Shown in pieces: positions 11,899 to 21,305 of a stretch of DNA of 64,000 nt. The notes beneath the pieces were generated by a model. That model did no database searches and was not told the origin of the DNA. It saw only the letters and a list, made by a program, of their open reading frames with translations. The stretch lies in NCBI RefSeq assembly GCF_005871185.1, contig NZ_SWKN01000009.1:62001-126000 (forward strand), written 5' to 3'. This DNA is from Limnobacter alexandrii (lineage in GTDB: Bacteria > Pseudomonadota > Gammaproteobacteria > Burkholderiales > Burkholderiaceae_B). Both the position numbers and the translations under genes were made by a program. The stretch's first letter is position 1. Every line of letters starts with the position of its first letter.

Positions 11899-12675
11899 AT
11901 GAAACACGACAAAGGCAAGCGCTTACCCCGCTTCCTGCTAGAACACTGCAACAGCGTGGGCCAAGTGCTTGATCTGTCTGACGACTTGATGCATTACGCC
12001 TCCAGGGTTTTGCGCCTGCGCGAGGGCGAGGCACTGAGGGTATGGAATGGAAAGGGCTGTGAGTACCACGCCACAGTTCATTACGTGTCCAAAAAACTGG
12101 CTCAAATTCATGTTGGTGAACAACTTGCTTTGCGAAACACCGAACTGAATCGCCCCCTGCACGTTCTCCAGGCCCTGCCGGAGGGCGACAAAATGGATTG
12201 GGTGCTTGAAAAATGCACAGAATTGGGCGTCGCTGGCTTTCACCCGGTTCAAGCCCAACGCAGCGTGGTTAAACTGGACGGTGAACGGGCTACCAAGCGG
12301 CAAGCCCACTGGGAACGAGTTGTGTTGGCGGCGAGCCTGCAAAGCGAACGGGGCCAACTGGCCATGGTTGAACCAGTCAGGTCTCTTTCCGATGCACTTG
12401 GACACTTGGCGCAAACCTGGCCCCGCGCGCAGGTGCTCTGGTTTACGCCTCAGGCCGAACAGTCACTGAGAAACTGGACGCCCAATGCAACACCTGGGGA
12501 ACCATTGATCATTTGCGTGGGCCCGGAGGGTGGTTGGTCTTCTGATGAAACCGACACCGCAACACGACTGGGTGCCCTGCCCCTGAATTTTTCGCAACGT
12601 GTGTTGCGAACTGAAACATTTGCAGTGGCCTGTACAGCGCAGCTGACAGCCCTGCTCAACCTTGAAGCACACTGA
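11899..12675 (+). CDS. rsmE: 16S rRNA m3U1498 methyltransferase
   Basis: SAM-dependent SPOUT methyltransferase that methylates U1498 of 16S rRNA. The 258-residue protein has an N-terminal PUA-like domain (MHYASRVLRLREGE about 30-43), the LQALPEGDKMDWVLEKCTELGV segment around residues 90-111, and the C-terminal knot with ICVGPEGGWSSDE (about 209-221) and LRTETFAV. All are family hallmarks. It is divergent from tkt and followed by an aldehyde dehydrogenase after 18 bases, so they may share a message. Confidence 0.93.
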   Translation: MKHDKGKRLPRFLLEHCNSVGQVLDLSDDLMHYASRVLRLREGEALRVWNGKGCEYHATVHYVSKKLAQIHVGEQLALRNTELNRPLHVLQALPEGDKMDWVLEKCTELGVAGFHPVQAQRSVVKLDGERATKRQAHWERVVLAASLQSERGQLAMVEPVRSLSDALGHLAQTWPRAQVLWFTPQAEQSLRNWTPNATPGEPLIICVGPEGGWSSDETDTATRLGALPLNFSQRVLRTETFAVACTAQLTALLNLEAH

Positions 12676-12693
12676 ACAACGAGAGAGACGGAC

Positions 12694-14172
12694 ATGAGCA
12701 GTACCACAAACCATGGGTTTCAATTCAAAAACCCCAGCCTGTTGCAAACCAATCCTTTTGTGTATGGCAGTTTTCATGAATGCGAGAAGGACTTCCCGGT
12801 GGACAATCCTTCCACAGGAGAAACCATCGCCCAAGTTGGCAACACTTCCGTGGCCTTGGCGCACGATGCCATTTTGTGTGCCGAAAAAGCCCTGACCAGC
12901 TGGCGCAACACCACCGCCAAAAGCCGCGCCCAAATGCTGCGCAAATGGTTTGACCTGATCATTGACAACGCTGACGACCTGGCCTTTTTAATGACACTGG
13001 AACAAGGCAAACCCCTGGCTGAAGCCAAAGGGGAAGTGATTTACGGCGCAAGCTTCGTGGAGTGGTTTGCCGAGCAGGCCAAACGCATTGAAGGCAGCGT
13101 GCTGGAATCGCCCCAATTGGGTCGTGAATTGCTGGTGCTAAAACAGGGTATTGGCGTGTGTGCAGCCATTACGCCGTGGAATTTTCCAATTGCCATGATT
13201 ACCCGCAAGGTGGCGCCTGCGCTGGCTGCGGGCTGCACAGTGGTGATCAAGCCAGCCGAACAAACCCCCCTTAGCGCCCTGGCGTTGGCCGAGTTGTCCC
13301 GCCAGGCAGGCATCCCGGCCGGGGTTTTGAATGTCATTACTGGCGACGCCGACCGTTCCATCGAGATTGGCAAGGTACTTTGCGAAAGCGAAGTAGTCCG
13401 GAAGCTGACCTTCACGGGCAGCACCGAAGTGGGCCGCATTCTGATGCAGCAATGTGCCCCCACCATCAAGAAACTAAGCCTGGAACTGGGTGGTCATGCG
13501 CCATTCATCGTGTTTGAAGACGCGGATTTGGACAAAGCAGTGGATGGCTTGATTGCCTCCAAATTCCGCAACGCAGGCCAAACCTGCGTATGCACAAACC
13601 GAATCTATGTTCAACGCAGTGTGCAACAGGCGTTTGCCGAGAAACTGCAAGCCAAGGTGGCCAGGCTGGAAGTGGGCGACGGCCTGAAGACCAAAGCCAG
13701 CATTGGCCCAATGATTGATGACAACGCTGTTGCCAAGGTTCAAAAACATGTGGATGACGCGCTCGCGAAAGGCGCCAAACTGCTGCATGGCGGCAAACCC
13801 CATGATTTGGGCGGTCGCTTTTTCCAGCCAACCCTGATTGACAATGCAGACCACCGCATGTTGGTGGCCCAAGAAGAAACCTTTGGCCCGCTGGCTGCCA
13901 TTTTCCCCTTCGACACTGAAGAACAGGCCATCAACTACGCCAATAACACACCATACGGCCTGGCCGCCTACTTCTACACCGAGAATTCGGCGCGCACTTT
14001 CCGCGTAAGCCGCGCCCTGGAATATGGCATGGTGGGTATTAATGTGGGCGTTTTCTCCAATGAGGTGGGCCCGTTTGGCGGCGTGAAGCAATCGGGTTTG
14101 GGTCGGGAAGGCTCGGTGTGGGGCATCGAGGAGTTCCTGGAAATGAAGTACCTGTGCATTGGCACGCTTTAA
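12694..14172 (+). CDS. gabD: NAD(P)-dependent succinate-semialdehyde dehydrogenase
   Basis: Aldehyde dehydrogenase superfamily, 492 residues. The general-base glutamate is in LSLELGGHAP (about 264-273) and the nucleophile in NAGQTCVCTNRIYVQ (Cys about 300), the two-cysteine arrangement typical of GabD-type enzymes. AITPWNFPIAMITRK (about 156-170) and FTGSTEVGR are cofactor-binding. The C-terminal GMVGINVGVFSNEVGPFGGVKQSG segment also matches SSADH. Substrate choice is inferred from overall resemblance; a related semialdehyde (for example glutarate semialdehyde) is possible. No gabT neighbour is present. A GAGAGAGACGG stretch precedes the ATG as ribosome-binding site. Confidence 0.88.
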   Translation: MSSTTNHGFQFKNPSLLQTNPFVYGSFHECEKDFPVDNPSTGETIAQVGNTSVALAHDAILCAEKALTSWRNTTAKSRAQMLRKWFDLIIDNADDLAFLMTLEQGKPLAEAKGEVIYGASFVEWFAEQAKRIEGSVLESPQLGRELLVLKQGIGVCAAITPWNFPIAMITRKVAPALAAGCTVVIKPAEQTPLSALALAELSRQAGIPAGVLNVITGDADRSIEIGKVLCESEVVRKLTFTGSTEVGRILMQQCAPTIKKLSLELGGHAPFIVFEDADLDKAVDGLIASKFRNAGQTCVCTNRIYVQRSVQQAFAEKLQAKVARLEVGDGLKTKASIGPMIDDNAVAKVQKHVDDALAKGAKLLHGGKPHDLGGRFFQPTLIDNADHRMLVAQEETFGPLAAIFPFDTEEQAINYANNTPYGLAAYFYTENSARTFRVSRALEYGMVGINVGVFSNEVGPFGGVKQSGLGREGSVWGIEEFLEMKYLCIGTL

Positions 14173-14250
14173 GTTTGAAAGCCCCTGCAACCATTACAAT
14201 ACGGGGCAATCGATGTACAAAAAATTGAATCACGAAGGACACCGGCGCAC

Positions 14251-15177
14251 ATGCACAAGAAACCGCTGACGTTTCAACAGGCCATTCTGACCCTGCAAAA
14301 CTACTGGGACCAACAAGGTTGCGCCCTGCTGCAGCCATTCGACATGGAAGTGGGCGCTGGCACCAGCCACACCGCCACATTTTTGCGCGCACTCGGCCCC
14401 GAACCGTGGAATGCGGCCTATGTGCAGCCCTCGCGCCGCCCCAAAGACGGCCGCTACGGTGAAAACCCCAACCGCATGCAGCACTACTATCAGTTTCAGG
14501 TGGTGTTGAAACCCTCGCCAGAAAACATCATCGACCTTTACCTGGGCAGCCTGGAAGCACTGGGCATTGACACCAAACAGAATGACATCCGCTTCGTGGA
14601 AGACAACTGGGAAAACCCGACACTGGGTGCCTGGGGTCTGGGCTGGGAAGTGTGGCTCAACGGCATGGAAGTGACTCAGTTCACATACTTCCAGCAAGTG
14701 GGCGGCTTGGACTGTTCTCCAATTCTGGGCGAAATCACCTACGGTATTGAACGCCTGACCATGTACTTGCAAGGGAAGGAAAATGTGTATGACCTGGTGT
14801 GGACCGAGCGCGAAGAAAAAGGCGTGATGAAAACCCTCACCTACGGCGATGTGTTTCACCAAAACGAAGTGGAACAATCCACCTACAACTTCGAGCACAG
14901 CAATGCCGACATGTTGTTCCGTCATTTCGGAGAGTATGAAGCCGAGGCCAAGCATCTGATTGAAGTTGGTCTGGCCCTGCCCGCCTATGAAATGATTTTG
15001 AAAGCTGCGCACACCTTCAATTTGCTGGATGCACGCGGTGCAATTTCCGTGACCGAACGCGCTGCCTACATTGGCCGAATCCGCAATTTGTCGCGCGCCG
15101 TGGCGCAGGCGTATTTTGATTCCCGCGAAAAGCTGGGCTTCCCCATGTGCAACACCCCCAATACACAAGCGGCCTGA
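14251..15177 (+). CDS. glyQ: Glycyl-tRNA synthetase alpha chain
   Basis: Catalytic subunit of the bacterial alpha2-beta2 glycyl-tRNA synthetase. The 308 residues start [19 protein letters not shown] and contain the motifs [40 protein letters not shown] and [20 protein letters not shown] that define the class II active site of GlyQ. It is followed by glyS with only five bases between stop and the preferred glyS start, the usual operon arrangement. Confidence 0.97.
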   Translation: MHKKPLTFQQAILTLQNYWDQQGCALLQPFDMEVGAGTSHTATFLRALGPEPWNAAYVQPSRRPKDGRYGENPNRMQHYYQFQVVLKPSPENIIDLYLGSLEALGIDTKQNDIRFVEDNWENPTLGAWGLGWEVWLNGMEVTQFTYFQQVGGLDCSPILGEITYGIERLTMYLQGKENVYDLVWTEREEKGVMKTLTYGDVFHQNEVEQSTYNFEHSNADMLFRHFGEYEAEAKHLIEVGLALPAYEMILKAAHTFNLLDARGAISVTERAAYIGRIRNLSRAVAQAYFDSREKLGFPMCNTPNTQAA

Positions 15178-15182
15178 TATTC

Positions 15183-17267
15183 ATGAATCCAACATTACTG
15201 GTTGAGCTGTTTACCGAAGAGCTCCCACCCAAAGCTTTACAAACACTGGGCACTGCCTTTGCAGAACTGCTGAGCAAAACGCTGCGCGATGAAGGTCACC
15301 TTTCTGATTCCAGCACGGTTGAAAGCTTTGCAAGCCCACGCCGCTTGGCATGCCGAATTAGCAACGTGGCCGCAATCAGCCCTGAGAAAAAAATTCAGGA
15401 ACGCTTGCTACCCGTAAAAATCGGCCTGGACGCCAACGGCCAACCCACACCACCCTTGCAGAAAAAGCTGGACTCGCTGGGCCTGGGTGCAATTGGCGTG
15501 GATCAACTTGAAACCATCAACGATGGCAAACAGGATGTGCTGCACATTTCACGTACCCAAGCTGGCAAGGCACTCGAAGAATCGCTGAGCAAAGCGCTTG
15601 ACGTGGCCACCACCAAATTGCCCATTCCAAAAGTGATGAGCTACCAGCGCCCCGATGGCAGCACCGTGCATTTTGTGCGCCCCGCCCATCGCCTAACCTG
15701 CCTGCATGGCGACAAGGTTATTCCCGCACAAGTGCTGGGGCTGGAAAGCAACCGCATCACCTTGGGCCACCGCTTCTTGAGCACTGGCGTTGTCAATATT
15801 GCCAGCGCCGACAGCTACGAAACACAGCTTGAAACCGAAGGCAAAGTGATCGCCAGTTTCGAGAAACGCAAGGCCGCCATTGTGAAAGCCTTGGCTGAAC
15901 AAGCCGCTGGCGACAAGGTGGTACAACCCGACGACTTGATCGACGAGGTGTGTGCGCTGGTTGAATGGCCCGTGGTGTACGAGGCAGGCTTCGAAAAAGA
16001 GTTTCTGGAAGTGCCTCAGGAATGCCTGATTTTGACCATGCAGGCCAACCAGAAATACTTTGCGATCACAGACCAGAACGGCAAGATGAAAAACCGCTTC
16101 TTGCTGGTTTCGAACCTGTTGACCCCCACTCCTGAATTGATCACCACCGGCAATGAACGTGTGCTGCGCGCACGCTTGGCCGATGCAAAATTCTTCTTTG
16201 ATCAAGACCGCAAGAAAACTCTGGAAAGCCGCTTGCCCGGTCTGGCCAATGTGGTGTACCACAACAAACTGGGCACACAGAAAGACCGCAATGGTCGCTT
16301 GGTTGAACTGGCGGCCGCATTGGCCCCGGTGTGTGGTGCCGACATTGAGCAAGCCAAGCGCGCAGCGCTGCTGTGCAAGGCCGACCTGCTCACTGACATG
16401 GTGGGCGAATTCCCCGAACTACAAGGCAATATGGGCGAACACTACGCTCGCCACGACGGCGAACATGCCGACGTAGCCCAAGCCATTGCAGACCACTACA
16501 GCCCCCGTTTTGCAGGCGACCACTTGCCCCGCAACCCAGTGGGTGTGGCTGCAGCGTTGGCCGACAAACTTGAAACCCTGGTGGGCATTTACAGCATCGG
16601 CCTGATCCCCACCGGCGACAAAGATCCCTTCGCATTGCGCCGCCATGCACTGGGCGTGATCCGCATGGTGATTGAGAAAAACCTGAAGCTGGATTTGATC
16701 GACGCCCTGAACAAAGCAAGTACCTTGTTCACAGCATTCCCCGACTTCAAACACAGCGTGGAAGGCATTGCTGGCTTCATTCAAGACCGCCTTCGCGGTT
16801 ACCTGAAAGACCAAGGTTACTCCACCGCCGAAGTTGAATCGGTGCTGAGCCAAAACCCGAGCCAGTTTGCAGACCTGCCCAAACGTCTTGAGGCGGTGCG
16901 CGCATTCTCGCAATTGCCAGAATCCCAAGCGCTGGCAGCGGCCAACAAGCGCATTACCAATATTTTGAAGAAAACCGAAGTGGGTTCCGCCGAAGTAGAC
17001 GCAAGCCTGTTGCAAGTCGATGCTGAGAAAGCCCTGGCCGCACAAGTCAAAGAAGTGGAACCACATGCCACCCGTGCATTCGACCAAGGCGATTACCAGC
17101 AAGCCTTATTGGTACTGGCCCCGCTGAAAGCCAATGTGGATGCGTTTTTTGAGAACGTGATGGTGATGGACAACAACGAAGCTTTGAAAAACAACCGCCT
17201 TGCCTTGTTGAAACACATGCATGGTTTGATGAACCGTGTAGCCGACATTTCACAGTTGGCGGCATAA
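15183..17267 (+). CDS. glyS: Glycyl-tRNA synthetase beta chain
   Basis: Large tRNA-binding subunit of the alpha2-beta2 glycyl-tRNA synthetase, about 694 residues from the ATG at 15183. I prefer this start because family members begin with LLVELFTEELPPKAL; the reading frame is open further upstream but that part overlaps glyQ and has no similarity. Visible motifs include FASPRRLA near the N-terminus, DLLTDMVGEFPELQGNMG and GDKDPFALRRHALGVIRM in the HD-like domain, and a C-terminal anticodon-binding helical region ending FFENVMVM. Forms an operon with glyQ and probably gmhB and plsC. Confidence 0.97.
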   Translation: MNPTLLVELFTEELPPKALQTLGTAFAELLSKTLRDEGHLSDSSTVESFASPRRLACRISNVAAISPEKKIQERLLPVKIGLDANGQPTPPLQKKLDSLGLGAIGVDQLETINDGKQDVLHISRTQAGKALEESLSKALDVATTKLPIPKVMSYQRPDGSTVHFVRPAHRLTCLHGDKVIPAQVLGLESNRITLGHRFLSTGVVNIASADSYETQLETEGKVIASFEKRKAAIVKALAEQAAGDKVVQPDDLIDEVCALVEWPVVYEAGFEKEFLEVPQECLILTMQANQKYFAITDQNGKMKNRFLLVSNLLTPTPELITTGNERVLRARLADAKFFFDQDRKKTLESRLPGLANVVYHNKLGTQKDRNGRLVELAAALAPVCGADIEQAKRAALLCKADLLTDMVGEFPELQGNMGEHYARHDGEHADVAQAIADHYSPRFAGDHLPRNPVGVAAALADKLETLVGIYSIGLIPTGDKDPFALRRHALGVIRMVIEKNLKLDLIDALNKASTLFTAFPDFKHSVEGIAGFIQDRLRGYLKDQGYSTAEVESVLSQNPSQFADLPKRLEAVRAFSQLPESQALAAANKRITNILKKTEVGSAEVDASLLQVDAEKALAAQVKEVEPHATRAFDQGDYQQALLVLAPLKANVDAFFENVMVMDNNEALKNNRLALLKHMHGLMNRVADISQLAA

Positions 17268-17282
17268 GCCAAAGGACAAGCC

Positions 17283-17846
17283 ATGAAACTCATCGTGCTG
17301 GACAGGGATGGCGTCATTAACGAAGACTCGGACGAGTACATCAAGTCCGTGGATGAATGGATTCCGATTCCCGGCAGCATGGAGGCGATTGCGCGCCTGA
17401 ACCGAGGGGGTTTTCGCGTGGTGGTGGCCACCAACCAAAGCGGCATTTCCCGCGGCATGTTCGATCTTGAAACGCTTTCGGCCATGCACAAAAAAATGCA
17501 TGAACTGGCGGGTGTAGCAGGTGGGCACATTGAAGGTATTTTCTTCTGCCCACATGGCCCTGACGACAAATGCAATTGCCGCAAGCCCAAACCTGGCCTG
17601 TTTCAGGAAATTCAAGCACGAACCGGCTTCAACCTTGAGGGCGTGCCCTGCGTGGGCGATTCGCTTCGCGACTTGCAGGCCGGGGCCAGCATGGGTTGCA
17701 CCACATTCTTGGTTAAAACCGGCAAAGGCAAAAAAACACTGGAAAAAAGCAAAGACGAATTGCCCAAAGGCACCTTGGTGTTCGACAATCTGACTGCGGT
17801 CGCCGAACATTTGGTGCCCGATGATCCTTTCGCAAACAATCGATAA
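17283..17846 (+). CDS. gmhB: D-glycero-beta-D-manno-heptose-1,7-bisphosphate 7-phosphatase
   Basis: HAD-superfamily phosphatase that removes the 7-phosphate in ADP-heptose synthesis for LPS inner core. 187 residues. The nucleophile motif is LDRDGVINED (Asp7, Asp9), followed by VVVATNQSGISRG and the GmhB zinc loop FFCPHGPDDKCNCRKPKPGL (about 84-103) with three cysteines and a histidine. GDSLRDLQAG is the C-terminal acidic motif. Begins 15 bases after glyS and precedes plsC, so envelope genes appear appended to the glyQS operon. Confidence 0.93.
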   Translation: MKLIVLDRDGVINEDSDEYIKSVDEWIPIPGSMEAIARLNRGGFRVVVATNQSGISRGMFDLETLSAMHKKMHELAGVAGGHIEGIFFCPHGPDDKCNCRKPKPGLFQEIQARTGFNLEGVPCVGDSLRDLQAGASMGCTTFLVKTGKGKKTLEKSKDELPKGTLVFDNLTAVAEHLVPDDPFANNR

Positions 17847-17870
17847 CAACTAAAACAAACTCGGAGGCCC

Positions 17871-18638
17871 GTGGTGAGATCCTTCATTGGTTCTATCCTG
17901 TTTTTCATTTACGTGGTGGTGTACACACCCATTCACGCAACGCTTTTGCTCTTGGTTTCTCCCTTTATTTCGATTCGCAACCGCTATGTATTTGCCTGTT
18001 GGTGGAACGCCATCAACATTCGCATGCTTCGCCTGCTGTGCAACATTCAATACAACATTGAAGGCATGGAGCACCTGCCCAACACAGGCGCCATCATTTT
18101 GGCGAAGCATCAATCTGCCTGGGAAACCTTCGCCATTCCCGCCAACCTGTTGCCTCGCCAGCTTTGCCTGGTGTACAAAAAAGAACTTCAATACGTGCCA
18201 TTTTTTGGCTGGGCCTTGTGGGTGCTGCGCATGGTTCCAATTGACCGCAAGAATGGTGTTGAAGCATTCGAGCAGGTCAAAACCATGGCGGGCAAGCGCA
18301 TGAAAGAAGGTGCGTGGATGATGTTTTTCCCAGAAGGCACACGCGTGCCCGTGGGCTACAAACGCCGTTACAAAACCGGTGGAACCCGCCTGGCTGTTGC
18401 AACCGGTACACCGGTGGTGCCCGTCGCCCACGATGCGGGAGAATACTGGAAGCGCAAGGGTTTTTTCAAAAAAGCCGGCACAGTCACCTTGCGGTTTGGT
18501 CCCCCCATTTCCCCGGAAGGACACGACGCCGACAGCTTGATGAAAGTGGTTGAAGAATGGATCGAGGGCGAAATGCACAAGATCAGCCCACACCGCTACA
18601 CCAGCGCCGAGACACCCTTGGTGGGCAAAGGCGAGTAA
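17871..18638 (+). CDS. plsC: 1-acyl-sn-glycerol-3-phosphate acyltransferase
   Basis: LPLAT-family membrane enzyme that makes phosphatidic acid from lysophosphatidic acid. 255 residues with an N-terminal membrane segment (FIGSILFFIYVVVYTP), the acyltransferase motif KHQSAWETF (His-X4-acidic form with Glu, common in betaproteobacteria), and FFPEGTRVPVG (about 150-160). The start is GTG at 17871, three bases before a second GTG; a clear GGAGG at 17863-17867 supports either. Sits between gmhB and a YgjP-type protease gene with a six-base gap to the next gene. Confidence 0.92.
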   Translation: MVRSFIGSILFFIYVVVYTPIHATLLLLVSPFISIRNRYVFACWWNAINIRMLRLLCNIQYNIEGMEHLPNTGAIILAKHQSAWETFAIPANLLPRQLCLVYKKELQYVPFFGWALWVLRMVPIDRKNGVEAFEQVKTMAGKRMKEGAWMMFFPEGTRVPVGYKRRYKTGGTRLAVATGTPVVPVAHDAGEYWKRKGFFKKAGTVTLRFGPPISPEGHDADSLMKVVEEWIEGEMHKISPHRYTSAETPLVGKGE

Positions 18639-18644
18639 CAGACC

Positions 18645-19400
18645 ATGCAGTTAACAGCAGCACCCAACCCCACCGAAGTTCGCAGCATTGAACTGCCTTG
18701 GGGGGTGTGCAGCTATATTCTGAAACGCAGCAAACGCAGATCGGTCGGTTTTTTGATCGGCGACCAGGGCTTGCAAATTTCAGCGCCTTTGCGCCTCTCC
18801 CTCACAGAACTACACAGCATCATCGCGACGAAAGCGTCGTGGATTGAACAGCGCCTGAAACAATGGGAAACGCGCAGCAAGCAAACCGTTTCCCTGTCCA
18901 GTCTGCTTGATGCAGGCAAGCCAGTTCCGGTGCGTGGCGAGGCATACCACCTGGACACACTGCCCCCACGCTGCAAACCCATGCTGAACCCGTGGACAAA
19001 AAGCATTGCCCTACCCGCATGTGAAAGTGCTGTGCAGCGCGACAAAGCCATTGAAAAAGTGTTGAGAGCCCACGCCAAGGAAGTGTTCACACACATGGCC
19101 GCCAAGCTTCTTGAACGTCAGCCAGCAGCGCAAAGGCTGCCGAACTTTTCCATTCACTTGAGCAGCCCAAGTTCACGCTGGGGCAGTTGCAACAGCAAGC
19201 GAGAGGTCCGCCTGAACTGGCGCCTGGTGCACTACCCACCGCAATTGATTGAATACGTGATTGCGCACGAACTGGCACACCTTGTGGAAATGAATCACAG
19301 TGCGCGCTTTTGGGCCGTGCTTGAAAGCCTGATGCCCGGCTATCAGGAACCGCACAAATTATTGTCAAAAATGAATCCCGCAGAGGTACCCGTATTATGA
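18645..19400 (+). CDS. YgjP-type zinc metallopeptidase-like protein (DUF45)
   Basis: A 251-residue cytoplasmic protein with the C-terminal YgjP/WLM fold: [20 protein letters not shown] (about 171-190), then [20 protein letters not shown] (about 203-222) with the HExxH zinc motif and third ligand His downstream. Family members are predicted metal-dependent hydrolases; the physiological substrate is unknown. The last four bases overlap the start of gloA (ATGA), showing translational coupling. Confidence 0.85.
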   Translation: MQLTAAPNPTEVRSIELPWGVCSYILKRSKRRSVGFLIGDQGLQISAPLRLSLTELHSIIATKASWIEQRLKQWETRSKQTVSLSSLLDAGKPVPVRGEAYHLDTLPPRCKPMLNPWTKSIALPACESAVQRDKAIEKVLRAHAKEVFTHMAAKLLERQPAAQRLPNFSIHLSSPSSRWGSCNSKREVRLNWRLVHYPPQLIEYVIAHELAHLVEMNHSARFWAVLESLMPGYQEPHKLLSKMNPAEVPVL

Positions 19401-19789
19401 GAATTCTTCACACCATGCTGCGCGTTGGCGATCTCCAACGCTCCATCCATTTTTACACCCAAGTCATGGGCATGAAACTGATTCGCACCACAGAGCGCGC
19501 GGATCAAGGTTACTCCCTGGCCTTCGTGGGATATGGCGGTGAGCAGGACGGTGCCGTGCTTGAGTTGACCTACAACCATGGCGTGAGCAAGTATGAGTTG
19601 GGCACTGCGTATGGACATATTGCAATCGCAGTGGAGGACGCTTATGCCCAATGCGAGCGCATCACTGAAGCGGGCGGAAAAGTAACTCGCGCAGCCGGGC
19701 CCGTCAAAGGTGGCAGCACAGTAATTGCGTTTGTTGAAGACCCGGATGGATACAAAATTGAATTAATACAAGTATCGCAATCACATTGA
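19397..19789 (+). CDS. gloA: Lactoylglutathione lyase (glyoxalase I)
   Basis: Converts the methylglyoxal-glutathione hemithioacetal to S-lactoylglutathione. The 130-residue single-domain protein begins [20 protein letters not shown], with metal ligands at His5, a Glu in [10 protein letters not shown] (about 57), His in [10 protein letters not shown] (about 75), and Glu in GYKIELIQ (about 121), the usual pattern of Ni-type bacterial GloA. ATG overlaps the end of the preceding YgjP-type gene. Confidence 0.96.
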   Translation: MRILHTMLRVGDLQRSIHFYTQVMGMKLIRTTERADQGYSLAFVGYGGEQDGAVLELTYNHGVSKYELGTAYGHIAIAVEDAYAQCERITEAGGKVTRAAGPVKGGSTVIAFVEDPDGYKIELIQVSQSH

Positions 19790-19815
19790 TTTCAATGCGC
19801 ATAAGGCCATGTGAT

Positions 19816-19842
19816 TCCGCAGGGCACGCAAGGCCTTGCGGA
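19816..19842. other. 10-bp inverted repeat after gloA
   Basis: TCCGCAGGGC (19816-19825) pairs over all ten positions (one G-T wobble) with GCCTTGCGGA (19833-19842) around a 7-base loop. It lies 27 bases past the gloA stop, which fits an end-of-operon terminator, but only CCACTTTG follows rather than a T run, so termination would be weak or Rho-assisted. Moderate evidence for structure, weak for function. Confidence 0.45.
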
Positions 19843-19952
19843 CCACTTTGACAAACAGAAGTCAAGTAAAAAATTTCCGTTTTTTTCCAGATTTAGGGTC
19901 GAATAAATTCGCCCTGCCCGTTACAATGGGCTGCTCGAAATTTGCTTAAATT

Positions 19953-21011
19953 TTGTGCAACGTGCGCATCGCTCATTTAACACTTCCAAACAATCTGTTC
20001 CTTGCCCCAATGGCAGGCGTGACAGATCGCCCCTTCCGCCAGTTGTGCAAAAAACTGGGCGCGGGGCATGCTGTGTCGGAAATGGCAGCGAGTAACCCTG
20101 CATTGTGGAAAACTGACAAAAGCACACGCCGCTTAAACCACTACGGCGAAACCAAACCCATCGCTGTTCAAATTGCCGGAGCAGACCCGGAAATGATGGC
20201 GCATGCCGCCGCCTACAACATTGAACGCGGCGCACAAATCATTGACATCAACATGGGCTGCCCCGCAAAAAAAGTGTGTGCGGTTGCAGCAGGTTCAGCC
20301 CTGTTGCAAAACGAAAGTTTGGTTGAGCAAATTTTAAAAGCCGTGCATGCCGAATGTGAACAGCGAGGCGTACCACTTACCCTGAAATACCGCACCGGCT
20401 GGTCACCCGAACACAAGAATGCAATACACATTGCGCAAATGGCAGAATCAATCGGTGTATCGCTACTCACCCTTCATGGTCGCACTCGCGCCTGTGGTTA
20501 CACAGGAGATGCCGAGTACGACACAATCAAGGCCGTAAAGCGGGCCGTCAACATTCCAGTGATTGCGAACGGTGACATCACCAGCCCGGAAAAAGCGAAA
20601 CACGTGTTGGACTACACCGGTGCAGACGGCCTGATGATCGGCCGGGCGGCACAAGGCAATCCCTGGATTTTTAGAGAAGTACTGCATTACCTGAAAACGG
20701 GTGAACACCTAGACCCACCCACTTTGGAAGAAGCCCATGAAGTCATGTTGCATCACCTGCGTGATCACCATGAATTTTATGGAGAAAAAACGGGCATGCT
20801 CACCGCCCGAAAGCATTTGCAATGGTATCTTTGCGGCCCAGCCGGAAAAAACAACACCGTGGTCGACCAACTGATGTTGGCGCAAACCACACGCGAACAA
20901 TTGCGCATTGTTGATGAATTTTTTCTGAACTGGTTATCAAGCGGCCAGCAGTACTTCGCCGCTGCAAACGATTCACTCCAACCAACACCAACAAGAAGAT
21001 TGGCAGCATGA
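19953..21011 (+). CDS. dusB: tRNA-dihydrouridine synthase B
   Basis: Flavin enzyme that reduces specific uridines in the tRNA D-loop. About 350 residues, with LFLAPMAGVTDRPFRQL near the N-terminus, EMAASNPAL, DINMGCPAKKVC containing the catalytic cysteine (about residue 105), LLTLHGRTRACGYTGDAEYD and IANGDITSPEKA of the TIM barrel, and GADGLMIGRAAQGNPW. No ATG exists before the conserved start; TTG 19953 or GTG 19962 are the candidates. Upstream of and overlapping fis by four bases, the classic dusB-fis order. Confidence 0.93.
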   Translation: MCNVRIAHLTLPNNLFLAPMAGVTDRPFRQLCKKLGAGHAVSEMAASNPALWKTDKSTRRLNHYGETKPIAVQIAGADPEMMAHAAAYNIERGAQIIDINMGCPAKKVCAVAAGSALLQNESLVEQILKAVHAECEQRGVPLTLKYRTGWSPEHKNAIHIAQMAESIGVSLLTLHGRTRACGYTGDAEYDTIKAVKRAVNIPVIANGDITSPEKAKHVLDYTGADGLMIGRAAQGNPWIFREVLHYLKTGEHLDPPTLEEAHEVMLHHLRDHHEFYGEKTGMLTARKHLQWYLCGPAGKNNTVVDQLMLAQTTREQLRIVDEFFLNWLSSGQQYFAAANDSLQPTPTRRLAA

Positions 21012-21262
21012 AACCCAATGACAGTGATCTAAGCCCGATTACGATTTCCGAGTGCATCCGCAGCAACCTCGACAAGTTCTTCGATGACCTTGAAGGTGAA
21101 TGTGCCAAGTCGGTTTACGACATGGTGCTGTCTGCCGTCGAGCGTCCCATGCTCGAAGTGGTCATGGAAAAAGCCAACATGAACCAAACAATTGCCAGCC
21201 AAATGTTGGGAATCAATCGCAACACCTTGCGCAAGAAACTGCAACAGCACGGCCTCATCTGA
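21008..21262 (+). CDS. fis: Fis-family DNA-binding protein
   Basis: Small nucleoid-associated protein of 84 residues. The C-terminal helix-turn-helix is visible as NQTIASQMLGINRNTLRKKLQQHGL (about 59-83), the most conserved part of Fis. The N-terminal half is shorter than in E. coli Fis (98 residues), as is usual in betaproteobacteria. It overlaps dusB by four bases and precedes purH by 43 bases, so dusB-fis (and perhaps purH-ruvCAB) form one transcription unit. Confidence 0.93.
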   Translation: MKPNDSDLSPITISECIRSNLDKFFDDLEGECAKSVYDMVLSAVERPMLEVVMEKANMNQTIASQMLGINRNTLRKKLQQHGLI

Positions 21263-21305
21263 TTTTTAATTTTTACTGGCCGCTTTATAACCGGCCCCTG
21301 AAACC

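Noticed and set aside
14230-15168. 312-codon open frame on the minus strand over glyQ
   Set aside because: Complete antisense to glyQ with shadow-type composition; glyQ carries all family motifs.
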